DNA from: Megascapheus bottae
Lineage: Eukaryota; Chordata; Mammalia; Rodentia; Geomyidae
Direction of reading: 5' to 3'
Assembly: GCA_024803745.1 (NCBI GenBank)
Contig: JANJXV010000010.1
Span: forward strand, 28,817,525 to 28,881,524
DNA: 64,000 bases
Positions within the stretch are counted from its first letter, which is position 1; each line of letters begins with the position of its first letter. Below the pieces are notes generated by a model. It saw only the letters and a program-made list of their open reading frames with translations. It did no database searches and was not told the origin of the DNA. Below are positions 1 through 13,600 of the stretch, piece after piece. The position numbers and the translations under genes were made by a program.

Positions 1-357
1 TGATGGTAAATGAAAGGACCTCCAGGATATTGAAACAAAAGCCATATAATGAGTGATTGTTGTCCTTAATGTACTATGTTATCTCTCAACTCTTTTGCTG
101 TCCCTTGGCTATCTCATATCTATCTCATATTTTCACAGTATTTCACTTTTTATCTGATATATTGTATATATGCTTATTTGGTTATTTGAAATTGGATAGG
201 AAAGGGTGGAAAACAAGATGAGGGGCAGGGGTGGGGCCAGGGAAATGGGGACCACGATGTGAGAAAGGGTATCAATGTATGTAAAGTAATGCACCTTCTA
301 TCTGGTGAATATAATGTACCCTTCTATTAATTACAATAAAAATATATGAAAAAAAGA
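1..357 (+). mobile_element. L1 lineage A, 3' UTR end
   Basis: This is the terminal part of a LINE-1 3' UTR, and its left part lies outside the window. It has the block order seen in the other lineage-A copies here: a start near 'aaaggacctccaggatatt', a TC-rich middle, a purine and G-rich tract near 198-246, then the tail 'attacaataaaaatatatg' and a short poly-A around 347-357. There is no coding sequence. The same segment recurs on the plus strand at 17017 and 19730 and on the minus strand at 6623 and 9408, which supports the call. Confidence 0.85.
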
Positions 358-383
358 AATGACATTTTAAAAAGTTAGTTGTA

Positions 384-568
384 GGGCCGGGAGTTTGGCC
401 TAGTGGTAGAGTGCTTGCCTAGCATGCACGAAGACCGGGTAGATTCCTTGGTACCACATATGTAGCAAAAAGCCAGAAGTGGTGCTGTGGCTCAAGTAAT
501 AGAGCTCTACCCTTTCAAAAGCCCAAGGCCAATGCTCAGGCCCTGAGTTCAATCCAGGACTGGAAAAA
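384..568 (+). mobile_element. Dimeric ID-type SINE (IDL-Geo-like)
   Basis: This is a tRNA-derived dimeric SINE. The left monomer has the pol III A box 'tggcctagtgg' and a decayed B box. The right monomer begins at 'gccagaagtggtgctgtgg' and ends at 'ccaggactgg' before a short A run. It shares its layout with about nine other copies in the window. I see no convincing target duplication. The antisense reading frame that crosses it is a by-product of the SINE. Confidence 0.88.
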
Positions 569-3500
569 ATGTATATATTTTTTAAGTCATGCTGTATTTG
601 ACTGTTAGTATGTGAATATGAAATATTCTTTATGGGTTTAAGTATACACATTTTAGTCCAGAGCTGAAGTTGTTATCTTGGATGGCTCTGGAAACCTTAG
701 GAGGTAGATGCATTTAGATGCAGTAGTTATGCAAAAGTATTTTCTTGCAGTTACACTTGGTTCCCAGCCACTTTCTTTACTTTCAGCTTTCTTTCATTAG
801 GTAGAAACAGCCTCTTCTACCACATGCTCCCAACACTCGTGGTATGTATCTAAGCATACAAGAACAAGAAATGCTACATTAATTCCACATGAACAGAAAG
901 CAGAATAAATCTTTCATTTTCTTTGATGTGATATTCCCAGTTATTTTATTAGAGACATGCAAGAATAATTCTTCCATCAGCTCATCTGGTGTTCTATCAC
1001 ATAAAAAATATAGTTAAAAAAACATAAAAACACGAACTGACTCTTCCTGATATTAAAAACCTATCCAGCTAATATGGATGTAGGTTTTCCTGAAAAACTC
1101 TGACTTGTAGAAAGTCGTTTAGGACTAAAGCCATACTTGTAGTTTCACTGAAGAGTACAGTTCTAGAAAGGCCTGACTTGATTGGCTGTTTTTTGAAAAA
1201 GAATTCAGGATAGAATGAAGGAAAATAGGAGATATAGAAAGAATGAGACTGCGGAAAATGTCTGATATCTCAATTTTAACCCAAAGTAGAGAAGTTGAGT
1301 AAAGTGAAAGAAAAATTTCTACCTCTGTGACCCAATATTTGTGATTTAATAACATAAAACTTAGTATAATAGCAGGATAGTCTAGCCAAATATGACTTCC
1401 ACGTCCCAGTGGGTAATAGATTAAAAGTATCTGTGTTAATATTCTGCCCTCTGTCAACGGAAGTATGTAGATTAACTGAATATAAAACTTGAGGTCCTTA
1501 ATGATTATGAAGCTATAGAAATGTATCAATGGAAAATTTCAGGTACAAGGTATTTTTTATTCCTGAAGTAATTGGCTGATTAGTAAATATATGTTAAACT
1601 TATAAAGGAAAGACTGTTATCAAATACCATGGACATTAGTTAACGTTTCTGGAGTAAAATGACTACATAGTATAAGCAGTAAGGTTACTATAAATAAAAG
1701 CTAAGATACTGTAGAAATGACGGTAAGTATTTTAAGTTAGAAAAAAGACAAAGTTACTTTTAAAACTTCAAATCATGCTTAATAAGGCATGTAACAATCC
1801 TCCCTAAATATAATCCTTCTTAAAAGAAATTGTTAGAAGTTTCCAAGAAAGTAATTAAGCAATGAAAAAAGAAATAAAGTGTTAGAGAAATATCAACTCA
1901 CTGAGAATTAAACATGCCAAGTCTTATCTCTCCTACTGGGCTCTGATTTACACAAGAAATATAAGAGTAATCTTTTTACACCTCCTGCCTGAGAATTTTA
2001 ATTCAATACAATTAAATGTCTAGGTTAATTATCTTATCTTGGAGAATATTAAAAGTTAATAAGATGACATTTATTCAAGTTATTAACAATGATTTAAAAT
2101 ATTAACATTCCACCAAAGCTTCAACTTATCAGTTATAGCCCGCATTGTCCAGAACTACACATTGCATCCCACGTTCTTTTTAGTTACTGTGCGTTCTTTC
2201 CATTCGGTCTTGTTAATCTGAGTAGTTGCTGTACAATACATCTTTTTAAGTTAGAAATTTTGTGGTATGCATAATTTTATTCTGAATGCCAGCTCAATGC
2301 TCAGTACAAATTTTTCATTGAGTCAGTAAGATACAAATAAAATAATCCATGTTATAAAGTATGACAGTTGCTATGCCATATGTCTTGTTTCTTTTCCTTA
2401 CATCCAAGAATAAATATTTAGCGTCTAAGTATGAAATGAGACTAATTAAGCATTATCACATTGGATCAAGAAAAAAGTCAGCATTCATTGAAGACAACTG
2501 TAATTTTTATTATGTTAACGAGTTTCTTTAAACAATTTCTCTTTAGCTGGAACATAATAGCCATTTTGAGATGAATAGTAAGACCCAAATTGTAATACAG
2601 TTGCTTCAGTGAAATTTTCCATATAATTTTTGGACAAGTTCACTACTCTGTAAATCTAGGTTTAAGTATATAGTCAAATAATTTAAACATGATAATAACA
2701 TATTTTCTATACAAACTAAAAAGATAAATCTTTCATAGCTTGGGTTTCTCTACACAAAAACCTAAGTTAAAATTTACTCTTAACAAGTTTGAGAATACGA
2801 TGTCAGTAAGAAAGAATAGGACTTTACCTATAAAATATTCAATAAAAAGACAGTTCTAAGCCATCTAGGAAAAGAAATATATCCACAACTATAACTGACC
2901 ATTCTCGATCAGGGAGGATATTCCTAAATGATTTATAAAATATATCTCAGAAGTGTCTCTCAAAGGAAGAAAAGCTTATCAAGTAATATTTGTTCCTAAT
3001 ATAATAGTGTCTCATGGGCATTAACTGTCTAGCAATTCCATCTTGTTCATGAGTGGTTGCTTAGAGCCATCCCCCAAGAAATGATCAGTCCACACATCAT
3101 CACACACTTCTGGAAAGGGAAGGAAGCAGGTTGCCCTACTTCCAACCTAATCTAAAGTTATGTAAATCTATTCCCAGAATGGTGGATAGAATAGAGGCCA
3201 CTAGCATTAAAGAGATATAAAAAAATACCCACTTACATACAGAAACTATGAAATTTGTTTTGTTTCACACTTTTTCTATATCTTCTAAATCCCATCATTA
3301 GAAACCATTGATAACTTTCATTTCCATTTAGGCTTTCACACATTTCCTTCTTTGTATGGTTTGATCTCTCTTCTTTAAGTGTTTATGCTGTGAATGTGGA
3401 AAATAATCCATTGTTTCCTTTCATATACCTCTACTCAAAAAAAAAACAATATTATCTTAGTAAAGGTCCCATGATAGATTCATTTGAGCAAACATGACAA

Positions 3501-3920
3501 AAATTATTCAGCAGATTTAGAGACACTTGTATGGAAGCAATTAAGATGAAATGGAATAGGACACAATTATTTTGCATAGAACAAATTTTACCATACTTGG
3601 AAAGTATAGCAGTAATAGTAGTTTTAAATCAGTGACAAAAATCTGTTGCTGAACTCCTAACCTTCAAAGTAAGAGTTTTTGTATTTCTTGTTAATCTTTT
3701 TAAAATAAATATTGAAAGGAAATAATCTGGAGGTAGTATACAAATTGTAGTTATAATTTAATGATAGATTCTTGAAAGATATATGAGTCCTAATTTCTGT
3801 CAGTTGTAAAGGTGATCTCATTTGGAGAATAGTAATTTTCTGGTAAAACTTGGTAAGGATTTCAAAAGGAGCTAAACCGGGTTAAGACTACAGTCAATGA
3901 CAGAAAATATTACAAAAAGA
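569..3920. other. Unique AT-rich intergenic DNA
   Basis: I see no gene, young repeat or RNA gene here. The longest frame, 134 codons on the minus strand at 1125-1529, reads as hydrophobic low-information sequence without a recognisable domain and is most likely chance. A short A run lies near 3437-3446. Confidence 0.6.
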
Positions 3921-3924
3921 GAAG

Positions 3925-4186
3925 AGAAAGAAATTGACCATGTATTAAGAAGACAGCCAGATTCATGCAGCTATGGTTATAATATACCAAGCATCCTGGC
4001 ATCCATAAAGCTAAGAGGGGGAAATCCATGATTGATGTTCCTCAGAACTTCTAGAAAGAACAAACCCTGCTGGAAAATTGATTTTTGATTGTTAGCTTCC
4101 GGACTGTGAGAGAACAAATTTCTGCAGTTTTAAGCTACACAGTTTGTGATCATTTGTTATGGCAGGCCTAGGAAATCAATACATTA
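3925..4186 (+). mobile_element. MaLR LTR remnant (MLT1-type)
   Basis: The 3' half of a mammalian MaLR (ERVL-related) LTR is visible. The diagnostic order is a 'gatgcagct'-like block, a region matching the conserved 'cctccagaactgtgagagaataaatttctg' area in degraded form near 4103-4124, a 'cacagtttgtg' block, and an end resembling 'ccctaggaaactaatac' at about 4168-4182. Known family structure ends in 'actaataca', and here it is 'atcaataca'. Divergence is high, as expected for an element older than the rodent radiation. The call rests on recall of the family consensus, so the subfamily is not assigned. Confidence 0.65.
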
Positions 4187-5662
4187 GTGGAGAGAAAATG
4201 GGTCATGATCTCTAAAAATAATTCCAATTTACACTCAAATGCATTAGCACATTTCTTGTTCAATAAGCATTAGAGTGAAACTTGATTGGACGAGTGTACA
4301 AATTGATATGTATTATGTGAATATAATTTAACCAGTTGTAGAATTTATTCCTGAGAGGTTACAGAGGATAGTCATTTGGGAAGGATGTGTATGAGTTTTC
4401 TGAAAGGTAACTATCAACATATAATTGATGTTCTTTATTGCATTAAGAAAGAATATATGAGAGTATACATTATTTGAGGACTGAATTAAAGGGTTCATTT
4501 GCTGATTTACTTTATTTTTTTCTATTTAAAAATAATTTCTGGCATTTAGCACTATCAAGATTTCAAAGTGAATGCAGTATCCATATATATATAAAATATT
4601 GGTTTGAAGATTTTATGTATCCCATACTAACCTGAATTATAAGTTTTCTGCAAGAGTCCATTAGAGAATAAAAGTATACTTCAGAAATATAGGAGCCTAT
4701 TATATTGTCCCAAAATTGATATGTTTTATATGAATTGCTGCAAAGGCAGTCAGCCAATGTGACTGTTTGACGGATGTTGAGCTCTTGGCAAAAGCCAGTT
4801 AATTTAAGTTTCAATTGATGCTACTAGTTGTTATCTGAGGTCTCCAGGGCTCAAGTGCTCGTTAAGTTCCTTGAATAGTTTTTTTTTTTAAATCTAAGCA
4901 AAGAATATGTTTAATTCATGAGGCACAATATTCATGCAGAAAAGAAACGTATGGTCAACAAACTCAGAATTACTATATACCATATTATTTCTTAATTAGG
5001 TACTAGAATGAAAAAGATTTAGTGTAGATCAGTTTTGTTTTTATGGTTAACCACACATGGAAAAAGGCAGTATTGGTAAGTGTTGATTTTTACCAATAAC
5101 GTACTTCAATATTTTATACTAGATTAAGACAGATACCTGTTTATCTAGAGCTGTCTATATTGTGACTATATTGCTCGGTGTATATGTCCTTATTTTGAAA
5201 AACTATCATAATTTGTTTTCTTAAAGATAACTTTGGGCCAGTCTCCTTTGTCTTGCTTGGTTGATTTTGATCTGAGTTTGTCAACATGGACTAGGCTACT
5301 TCTCCTTATTTTGCAACTTCGCCATGAGCAGTCAAGGGAGAGCAGTATCATAGGTTGGCATCTTGATACTCTCTCAAGAGAAAAATCATATTAGCAAGGA
5401 GAGGCAAATGTGCTCCATGCCCCTGTTATCATTCATTCTTTTATATATAGTTCATTTTACCACCTTTCTATCCTCTCTCAACACTTCCACTGTTATCACT
5501 CATCCCTCGCATTCTAAGTACAAATTTTTAACTGTATTCTCCACTATCTATTTTGGGTTAAGTGTATTGTAAATATTGATAATGCCCTACATGTTTTGTG
5601 GATTTCTTCTGTCATGATTTACCATAACTATTTAAAAATCCAATTTTAGCCACCTATTTTTA
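4187..5662. other. Unique AT-rich intergenic DNA
   Basis: No gene or clear repeat is visible. The frames at 4563-4814 (minus) and 5363-5572 (plus) are short and carry no recognisable protein features. Confidence 0.6.
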
Positions 5663-5903
5663 ATGGGGATCAGGTAGCTCAGGCCTATAAATATAGCTAA
5701 TCAAGGGGCTAAGATCAGAAGATTGTGGTTCAAAACCAGCTGGGTTAAGAAAGACTGAGAGATTCTTATCTCCAATAACTACCTAAAAACCAGAAATGTA
5801 GCTGTTGATCAATGTGTAGCACATGATCTTTGATCATAAAAGCTCAGGAACAAGGCCTAGGCCATGAGTTCAAGTCCCAAGACTGGCACAAAAAGAAAAC
5901 AAA
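5663..5903 (+). mobile_element. B1-dID SINE
   Basis: This is a composite SINE with a 7SL-derived B1 left part ('caggtagctcaggcctata', 'ctaagatcagaagattg', 'ttcaaaaccagc') joined to an ID-like right part ('ccagaaatgtagctgtt', then 'gagttcaagtccc' and 'actggcac'). A purine-rich A tail runs to about 5903. It is moderately diverged and therefore older than the ID dimers. Confidence 0.82.
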
Positions 5904-6603
5904 TCTATATTTCCACCAAAGGAAAGGAATAGTATTTGCCAAGCTCAGTTCAAATGAATATGTGGAAGTCCTTGGTCAAAATGACAACCATAGAACTAGT
6001 CTTTCCTTCATTTTATCTGGAGACTCCTTATGCTTTTGAGGCATTGCATACCTGTAACTAATACACCTGCAATAGTTTCATAGCAATGACACTACATTTA
6101 TTAGGATATCTTACCACTTTAATCATGATCATTTGCATATGAAGGAATATAGAGTGCAGAAACAGAACAAATTTATTTAGTGGAGACATTTAAACGGAGA
6201 GAAACATGAAAATTGAGGAAAATATGTAAAAATAAAAAATATTGCTGGAGTAGTTCAAATAAATAAGGGAAGAGGAAGATGATGATATTTTAAATCAAGG
6301 TCCAAGGTATTAAAACAAATAATGTACATAACTTAATTTGAAAGTTATAAAATTAAAATGAAAAGCAAAATTCTCAATTTAAGAAATGAAGATACCATTC
6401 TAAAATTTTATGGCTATTGGTTCTTTAGAACGGATATTTATGACAGAGTGAACCAAATTAAAGAATGTTATTTGTCCTTTTGAAATAAAATCTATATGGT
6501 AGAAAAAGAACTTAACTTCATGATCTCCCTAAATACCTAACTTGTTCTTTTAGCTTTCAGGTTTATCACATCAGAAAAACAAACCGGAATATGTTTATCC
6601 TTG
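5904..6603. other. Unique AT-rich intergenic DNA
   Basis: No gene or repeat is recognised between the B1-dID copy and the L1 target site at 6604. Confidence 0.6.
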
Positions 6604-6915
6604 GAATTCTTGTTCTTTTTTTAATAATTATTTTATTGTGATTAATAGAAGGGTTACATTATATTCACCAGATAGAAGGTGCATAACTTCACAAACATTG
6701 ATATCCTTTCTCATGACATGGTTCCCATTTCCCTCCCACCCTCCTCCTGCTTATCTTGATTTCCCCCCTTCCCTATCCAATTTCAAATAACCAATTAAGC
6801 ACATATAAAACCAATTAAGCACATATCAGATAACAAGGTGAAATATGAGATAACCAAGGGATGGCAAAAGAGATGAGAGATAACATAATACATTAAGAAT
6901 TCTTGTTCTTTTTTT
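6604..6915 (-). mobile_element. L1 lineage A 3' UTR stub with 19-bp TSD
   Basis: A 5'-truncated L1-A 3' UTR of about 274 bp lies on the minus strand at 6623-6896. It is flanked by a perfect 19-bp target site duplication, 'gaattcttgttcttttttt', at 6604-6622 and 6897-6915. The T-rich left edge is the poly-A on the minus strand. The C-rich stretch 6713-6772 is the G-rich 3' UTR tract in reverse. The body contains a local tandem duplication of 'aaccaattaagcacatat' near 6790-6827. Confidence 0.9.
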
Positions 6916-6965
6916 CATTTGTGTCTTGGTTTTCTCTAGAAAGCTCTCTTACCGTACAGTATTTT

Positions 6966-7173
6966 GTCATTTTTTTTGCCAGTCCTAGGCTTGAGCTCAG
7001 GGCCTGAGCACTATCCTTGAACTTTCTCAAGGATAGAGCTCTACTACTTCAACCTCAGCACCATTTCCACTTTTTTTCTGTGTATGTTGTACCGAGGAAC
7101 TGAACCTGGGTCTTCGTGCATGCTGGGCGAGCACTCTACCACTAGGCCAAACTCCCAGCCCTAGTCATTTTTT
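6966..7173 (-). mobile_element. Dimeric ID-type SINE with TSD
   Basis: A minus-strand ID/ID-like dimer occupies about 6976-7162. It reads from 'gccagtcctaggcttgagc' to 'ccactaggccaaactccc'. The flanks repeat 'gtcatttttt' (6966-6975 and 7164-7173), a probable target duplication that merges with the tail. Confidence 0.88.
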
Positions 7174-9391
7174 CTTTAACATAGATACATGTAGCAGAGA
7201 GCTAGAAATATATATCGATAGATAGATAAATGAATGTCTGATGACGCTAATATACTGAGAAGAATTTCGCATGTTTTCTTGTGATGATGTGAGCCAGAAT
7301 TTATGTATCTTCAGTCTAGCCATATTGAACATGAAGGAATAATTTTCCACCATGAAGTGAGGGGGCAGCTGATAAGTAGCAGAAACTACTGTCCAGCAAT
7401 GATTTAAAAAAAGTTTCCTTTTGTCATGTTTAATTTTCTGGTAGGCTATTTCTACAGAAAATTGACTGGGTTGAGATTAAGGCTAATTTCATTTTTATGA
7501 TATTTGATCCAGTGATTTCATTGCTATTCTAGCTTGTAGAAAATAGCTTGCAAAGAATATCCTGATGATTATTTCATGGTACCTAGTTGTTTTAGTATCG
7601 CTACATGGCATAATCTTTGTGTCCTTGGGGAAATCTTTTTTTAAAAAATTACTATTTTTCTCCTATAAAATGATGCTGACAATGGAGCTTGTATTACCTA
7701 GCTCATAGTGGAATAAGAGAAGCGAATTGAAACTTTTAACTTAGATAAGTAAACATTCAGCAATTATTATTCCCATTTTGAAGACTTGCATTTACATTTT
7801 TTGTACGAAGCCAAGAATATGAAGTGCCTCTCATGAAAAGAAAGGTGACCCATGTTCTGTTCATTAATCTCAGGTCATTTCATTTACACTGGTGGCTCTT
7901 GGCTTCCTGTCATCCAGAGTCTCCACATCGTTTGTTCATAACAATATGCTTGATTTCCAAAATACCTTCCGTCCTGGTTCCTTTCTTCTTCTCCAAATGT
8001 GGACTGTAGCCACGATGAGATCCTTAAGAATTGTTTGCTTCTCAAGAAACAGTGTTTTCTGGTGCTTTCTGACTTGGGTATTTAAATTCTAGTTGTCTCA
8101 GCTCTTGAGCTATATTTACACATACTAAAGAATGCACATACAGTAATTACATACAGCAGCATATATAATAAAAATTATTATATTATTTCTGCTAAATGTT
8201 CATATCTTTGAGATAGATATATACCTTTTAATCTCCAATTTACTGTAATGCCTATTCTAAAGAATACCTGTTTTAGAAGACATTAATATTTTCTTATAAA
8301 AAAGCTTAGCATACTTAAAAGAATAGTATCTTTAGGTTTTCTTTACATTCTAAAATATTTTGTTTGCTTTTAAAAAGCAAAATTTCCTATTATTCTTAAA
8401 TAACTTTTATCAAATATGAAAAAATTGAACTTCAAAATCACTCAAAATTAGGACACTTTGATTGCAGCTATGAAAAGAAGCCAAAGAGTGAAAGAAAAAC
8501 ACATAGCAATGTTATTACTAAGAAACCTTAGGATATGTAAATACTTAGAACAGATGATTAGTGGGGAGAAATAACATTTAGGAGAGTGGATGAGAAAGGA
8601 AATTAGAGGATTTAGAGGATAAACATGTATCACAATGTTGAAGGTTCAATCTCCAATAACTACATAACAGAACTCTGTTCTTTTTACCAGAGACAAAGTC
8701 TTGTCATGTAAAATTCTAATTCAGTGCTCTAATTCATCATTCTCAAGAGTGACAAGAACCCACCCGAAGGGTTGCTAGATAATGTTGAATCACTTCTTCA
8801 TGACAAAGAATAGGGTGCATCTCCACCTCCCACACTCCCGTTGCCATGGAATCCAAATGAAATCCTTCTCTGATCAAAGCATTTACAACCTTGTCCTATT
8901 CATCATCATTTTGCCACACAAGTGCACATCTCTGATCTGGGTTGCTTATGACAGCAGATGATCTGAACATAAATGACTAGAAAACACCACCTGCTCCAGG
9001 CTTGATTAAAAAAAAGAAAAGTCGTGAGTATATTGTTTGGAATGGAAATTCATTCACATCAGCACAGCATGTCATTTATATCCCCAACCATGGAAACTAC
9101 AAGTTTCTGAGTCCATAAGGTAAAATACTACTTGACAGAAACCTGTTTTCTCTTGGTGGAATTTCCCTCTAAAGATGTCAAGAATAGCTCGTGACTGATG
9201 AGGCTACTATTGGCCTGTCTCTAGATCACAATTCTTGCTGTTTGGAGAGCATAAAAATAACAGTAGCTGCTTGAAGGTAACCATCTCTCAAGAAAACATA
9301 GATATTGCCTGAAAGGTGACCTACCAAACACTGTTGTCATCTATAGATATTCTGAAATAAAGAAATCAAAAAATGTGATTTTCCATCTTAA
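7174..9391. other. Unique AT-rich intergenic DNA
   Basis: No gene or clear transposon is seen. The minor features are a GATA-like run near 7217-7229 and two overlapping short frames at 7824-8092, neither of which resembles a protein family. Confidence 0.55.
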
Positions 9392-10682
9392 AATCCTTGA
9401 CTTTTTTCATATATTTTATAGTAATTAATAGAATGGTTATATTATATTCACCAGATTGAAGGTGCATTATTTCACATACATTGATACCTTTTCTCACATC
9501 TTGGTCCCCATTTCCCTCTCCCCATCCCCTCTTGTTTTCCCCCTTCCCTATCTGATTTCAAATAACCAAATAAGCATATATACAATATATCAGATAACAA
9601 GGTGAAATACTGTAAAAATATAAGATAGCCAAGGGACAGCAAAAGAGATGAGAGATAAAATAGTACATTAAAGACAACAATCACTTATTATCTGGCTTTT
9701 GTTTCTATATCCTGAAGGTGCTTTCATTTAGCGTCATACTGCATGGCTTTAAGTATCTAGGTTTTGTTTTTTCTTTTTTCTTTTTGTCAGTTCTGGGCTT
9801 AAGCTCAGGGCCTTAAGACTGTCCTTGGATTTTTCTCAAGGATAGAACTCTACCACTTGAGCCTCAGCACCACTTCTGGCTTTTTCTAAGTATGTGGTAC
9901 CAAGGAATCAAACCCAGGTCTTGGTGCACGCTAGGCAAGCACTCTACCACTAGGCCAAACTCCCAGTCCTGTATCTAGGGGTGGTTTTTTTTGTTGTTGT
10001 TCTATTGTAAATCTTTGCTAGGAGAGCCCAAGGTTTCTACTGATTATGACAAATGAGGGAAACCATCGAGCCTATGTCCTTTGAGTCTGGCTTACTTCAC
10101 TTAATATGATTTTTTCTAAATCTTTCCATTTCCTTACAAATGGGGCAAGGCAATGTCATTCTTTCTGATGGCAGTATAGAATTCCATTGTGTATAAATAC
10201 CACATCTTGTTGATCCACTCGTCAACTGAGGGGCATCAGGGTTGGTTCCATATCTCTGCTATGGTAAATAGTGCTGCAATGAACATCGTTGTGCTAGTGG
10301 ATTTAGTGTGTCCTTGTTTCTGAAGGAGTGGGTAAATGCCAAGTAGTGGAATTGCTGGGTCATAGGGGAGCTCTAATCTTTTGAGGAACTGCCATACTGC
10401 TTTCCACAGTGGTTGAATGAGTTTGCACTCCCACCACAGTGTTGTAGTTATCCATCCTGGCCACATCCCCTATAGCATCTGTTGTTATTATATTTCTTGA
10501 TCCTGGCCATTCTAACTGGAGTGAGGTGGAATCTTAGAGTTGTTTTGATTTGCATTTCTTTTATGGCCAGAGATGTTGAGCATTTCTTCATGTATCCATA
10601 GGCCATTCTTTTTTTTTTCTTCAGAGAAACCTCTCTTTAAGTCTTTGGCCCATCTTTTAATGGGATAATCCAGGACTTTTTT
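9392..10682 (-). mobile_element. L1 lineage A, ORF2 C-terminus plus 3' UTR, interrupted
   Basis: This 5'-truncated L1-A on the minus strand has its body at 9408-10666. Reading from the right it carries the ORF2 C-terminal region (about 10666 down to 10070: the conserved RWAKDLKR block, the [11 protein letters not shown] block and the EFYAAV-like block can all be recognised despite stops and shifts), then the 3' UTR down to 9408. An imperfect 16-bp target duplication (14 of 16 identical) flanks it: 'aatccttgactttttt' at 9392-9407 and 'aatccaggactttttt' at 10667-10682. A younger SINE sits inside the 3' UTR at 9762-9970, so the two halves belong to one insertion. It does not encode an active protein. 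Confidence 0.88.
9753..9979 (-). mobile_element. Dimeric ID-type SINE inserted in L1-A
   Basis: A minus-strand ID/ID-like dimer at 9762-9970 is bounded by a perfect 9-bp duplication, 'gtatctagg', at 9753-9761 and 9971-9979. L1-A 3' UTR sequence continues on both sides. The SINE is therefore younger than the L1 copy that hosts it. Confidence 0.9.
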
Positions 10683-13600
10683 ATGTATATCTATAATTAT
10701 GAATGAGGAACATGAATATGTTTGCACACATTTAAAGGGCTCGTGAAACAGATATAAAAAGCCAACAGGTCAGAAGCAGGTAGAATAGCTATCAAATAGC
10801 ATTGTAACCTCCCCCCAAAAAAGTGAACCTCAGGAAATATCTGTGGTAAAGTATAGGTCTTTAAGGAACATATAGAGGAAATGCCAAGCCATTTGCCTGG
10901 TTTAGTCTATTGCTCTACAAGTTAATCTCTCATGATAATAGAATTGTAGGCAACAAAAAGAATTGCTGTTAATTATTAACATATCTTCTTCAAGGATATA
11001 GAGAGGAAATGTGGCTCAGAAAGAACTTTAAAAAATAGGAAAAAAAGAGGTACATTTTTAGAAGAGAAATTTTGAAAATGGTTGTAAATATCAAGGCAGA
11101 AGTGCTATGAATGAGAAAAATCCAAATAAATAAAAATGTCCTAATAAGGATGGAAAGTCACAATGATGTTCAAGCTAATTATTAAAATCATGGAACTTCA
11201 TTCTGAATGTTTGATAGAGTAGAAGAAGCAGAAAAAAAAGAAATGAAGATACAACAAACTCTCTGTATATGACAAAATCAGGGACATGAAAGAATGTCAT
11301 AGAGATAAAATGAATTATGATCATCAGATTCTGAATGACCTGAAAATTATTGAGACCATAGAGGATTGGTTTTAAGAAAAAGGCTCAAATAGAAATTTTA
11401 TGCAGAAGAAAATATCTATAGATTTATGGAACTGGTCTTCCTGCCATTTTTGTTGTTGTTAGTGTGTTCTTTATTTATGTTAGTCCATGAGACTAACATG
11501 TGTTTTCTTAGATAATATAGAGAAAACTTTCTCTTTTTGTTTTATTTTTCATACAAACTCAGGTATATACTGGAAGTTAGGCAGGGCCCTCAAATTTATT
11601 TCTCTATATCATCCTTGAACCATCAATTTCTATAAGATTCATAGGACTCTATCAAAAATAATTTACTTGACAATCTTCATCCTAGATATTACCCCCATAG
11701 ACATATAAGGAAAACTTTAAAGCAAACCTAGAGAGTGATAAATGACTGCTAAAGTTGTGGCTAAAATTGTTAAGAACCTGAATGACCTCCTAAGGCCGTT
11801 AACCTAAGCAAGATATGGATGATGTATTGCTAAGGGCTTAAATGTCAAAATGTATGATTCACTCACAGTAATATTACCTCATGCCATGATGAGCAATAGA
11901 GATTCTTAAGTCCTTGGAGACTTACATAATTACTTATCAATAAATCATGTGATGAGGTGGAGATTTGTTGTTTGAGAAGCACAGATTGTTTACCATAAAT
12001 GAAAAATACACATCACACCATTGGGGACTAAAATAAAATGAGAGTAAAACAATGGAGCTTGTTGCAACTGGCTTGGGAAGGACATAGGGGAGTGAAGGAG
12101 AATGATGGATCAAGGGTGTCTGATTAAGGCACATTTTATGTATATATGCATATGTCAGAATGAAGCATGCTTATTCAATCAACTGATACTATAAAAATGT
12201 GATAAAAAATAAATGGAATTTGGGGAAGATACAAATATTGAGTCTAAAATGTGACATGATTGGCTGTTGCCAAATGATCATGCAACCTTTATCTCAAACA
12301 TAGAGTGAAATCAGTTTAGAGCAATAAGAGGACTTGATTTTTATATGCTCCTTTATGCTACCCTAAGTTCTTTACTTGAGAATATTGAAAATTCTGTGCT
12401 AGTCCTTAAGATAAATGTGAGCTTTCCCAAATTATTTATTAGCTAAAAATCTTATTTTGTATGTATAATCCTGATTGCCATGATAAATATTTTGACTTGT
12501 AAAGAAAAATTTCCAAAATAATACTGTAGACTTTTATCTAAAATTATGACCAATTTTTAATAAAGTAAATAAACATTATCAGGATATACACAATGACAAA
12601 ACAGGTTTTCCAATTTATGGAAAACACGATGTTAAACTGAGTATTGCTAAATTTTACTAGGTGTCAAATTCTGAATCTATCTCATTATTGATTCAACTGA
12701 AAAGGAATAGTAACATTAATGTACTGACAGTAACATGTAAGTTTATTTAGCAAATAATTCCAGAAACAGACCTTTCCAGTTGATAAGTTAATACAGTAAC
12801 AAGAAAGCCTTGGTACTGATCCTGTTTGAAAAGCTCATATTTGTAGTATACATCTCTGTCCTGAACACTTGTAAGAATAGAGAAAAGGTGTATCAATAAA
12901 GCATTTCCAACCAGAAATATAAAGAAGCTCTATTCTTGATGAACTAGTTGAAATACAAAAGAATTGAGGTGCCACTCTGAGGATAGAGGCGGAATGATTT
13001 GTCATACAGGTTAAAAATAAAGATTATTTTTTACCATGTTTCTAAGAGAAAATAGGAAATTTTGTACAAATCATTGGAAGCATTTTTAGTAAAATTAATC
13101 TAATATTATAGCAGCTAATTAAATCTATACAAACATAAGAATAGTTGGCCAAGATAAAATTTAACATATCATCCTTAAAACTGTGTAAAAATAAACTTGA
13201 TGATCATTTCCTACTGATTTCATGAAAGGGTTCAGATTTCCATACAGAAATTATGTTTGGAGGTAACAATTTGATGTTTCTTGCCTTTAATTCTACATTA
13301 TAACCTCTTTGTCTGCCTAATGTTTTCAAACAATTTTATCTAAAATATAAAATCTGGGACACTTCACATATAATCGTGATTTCTGAATTTCCTTTAAGGA
13401 TCTGTTAATACCTAACCATAAGAAAGAGTTTGAAAAACTGAGCTAGGTTGCCATGGTAATCATAAATAGAATAACATATTTTTCTACTAACACCATTAAC
13501 AATGCAAAAAGACATTGAGTAAAAGAAAAGAGAATGGGTATTTAAATAAGTATGATCATAATTAGAAAGTATGAATTCATATAAGTGTAAAGCAGTAATA

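Noticed and set aside
1125..1529. A 134-codon minus-strand frame in unique DNA
   Set aside because: It is hydrophobic and low in information, with no recognisable domain, no splice context and no promoter clue. AT-rich intergenic DNA of this length gives such frames by chance.
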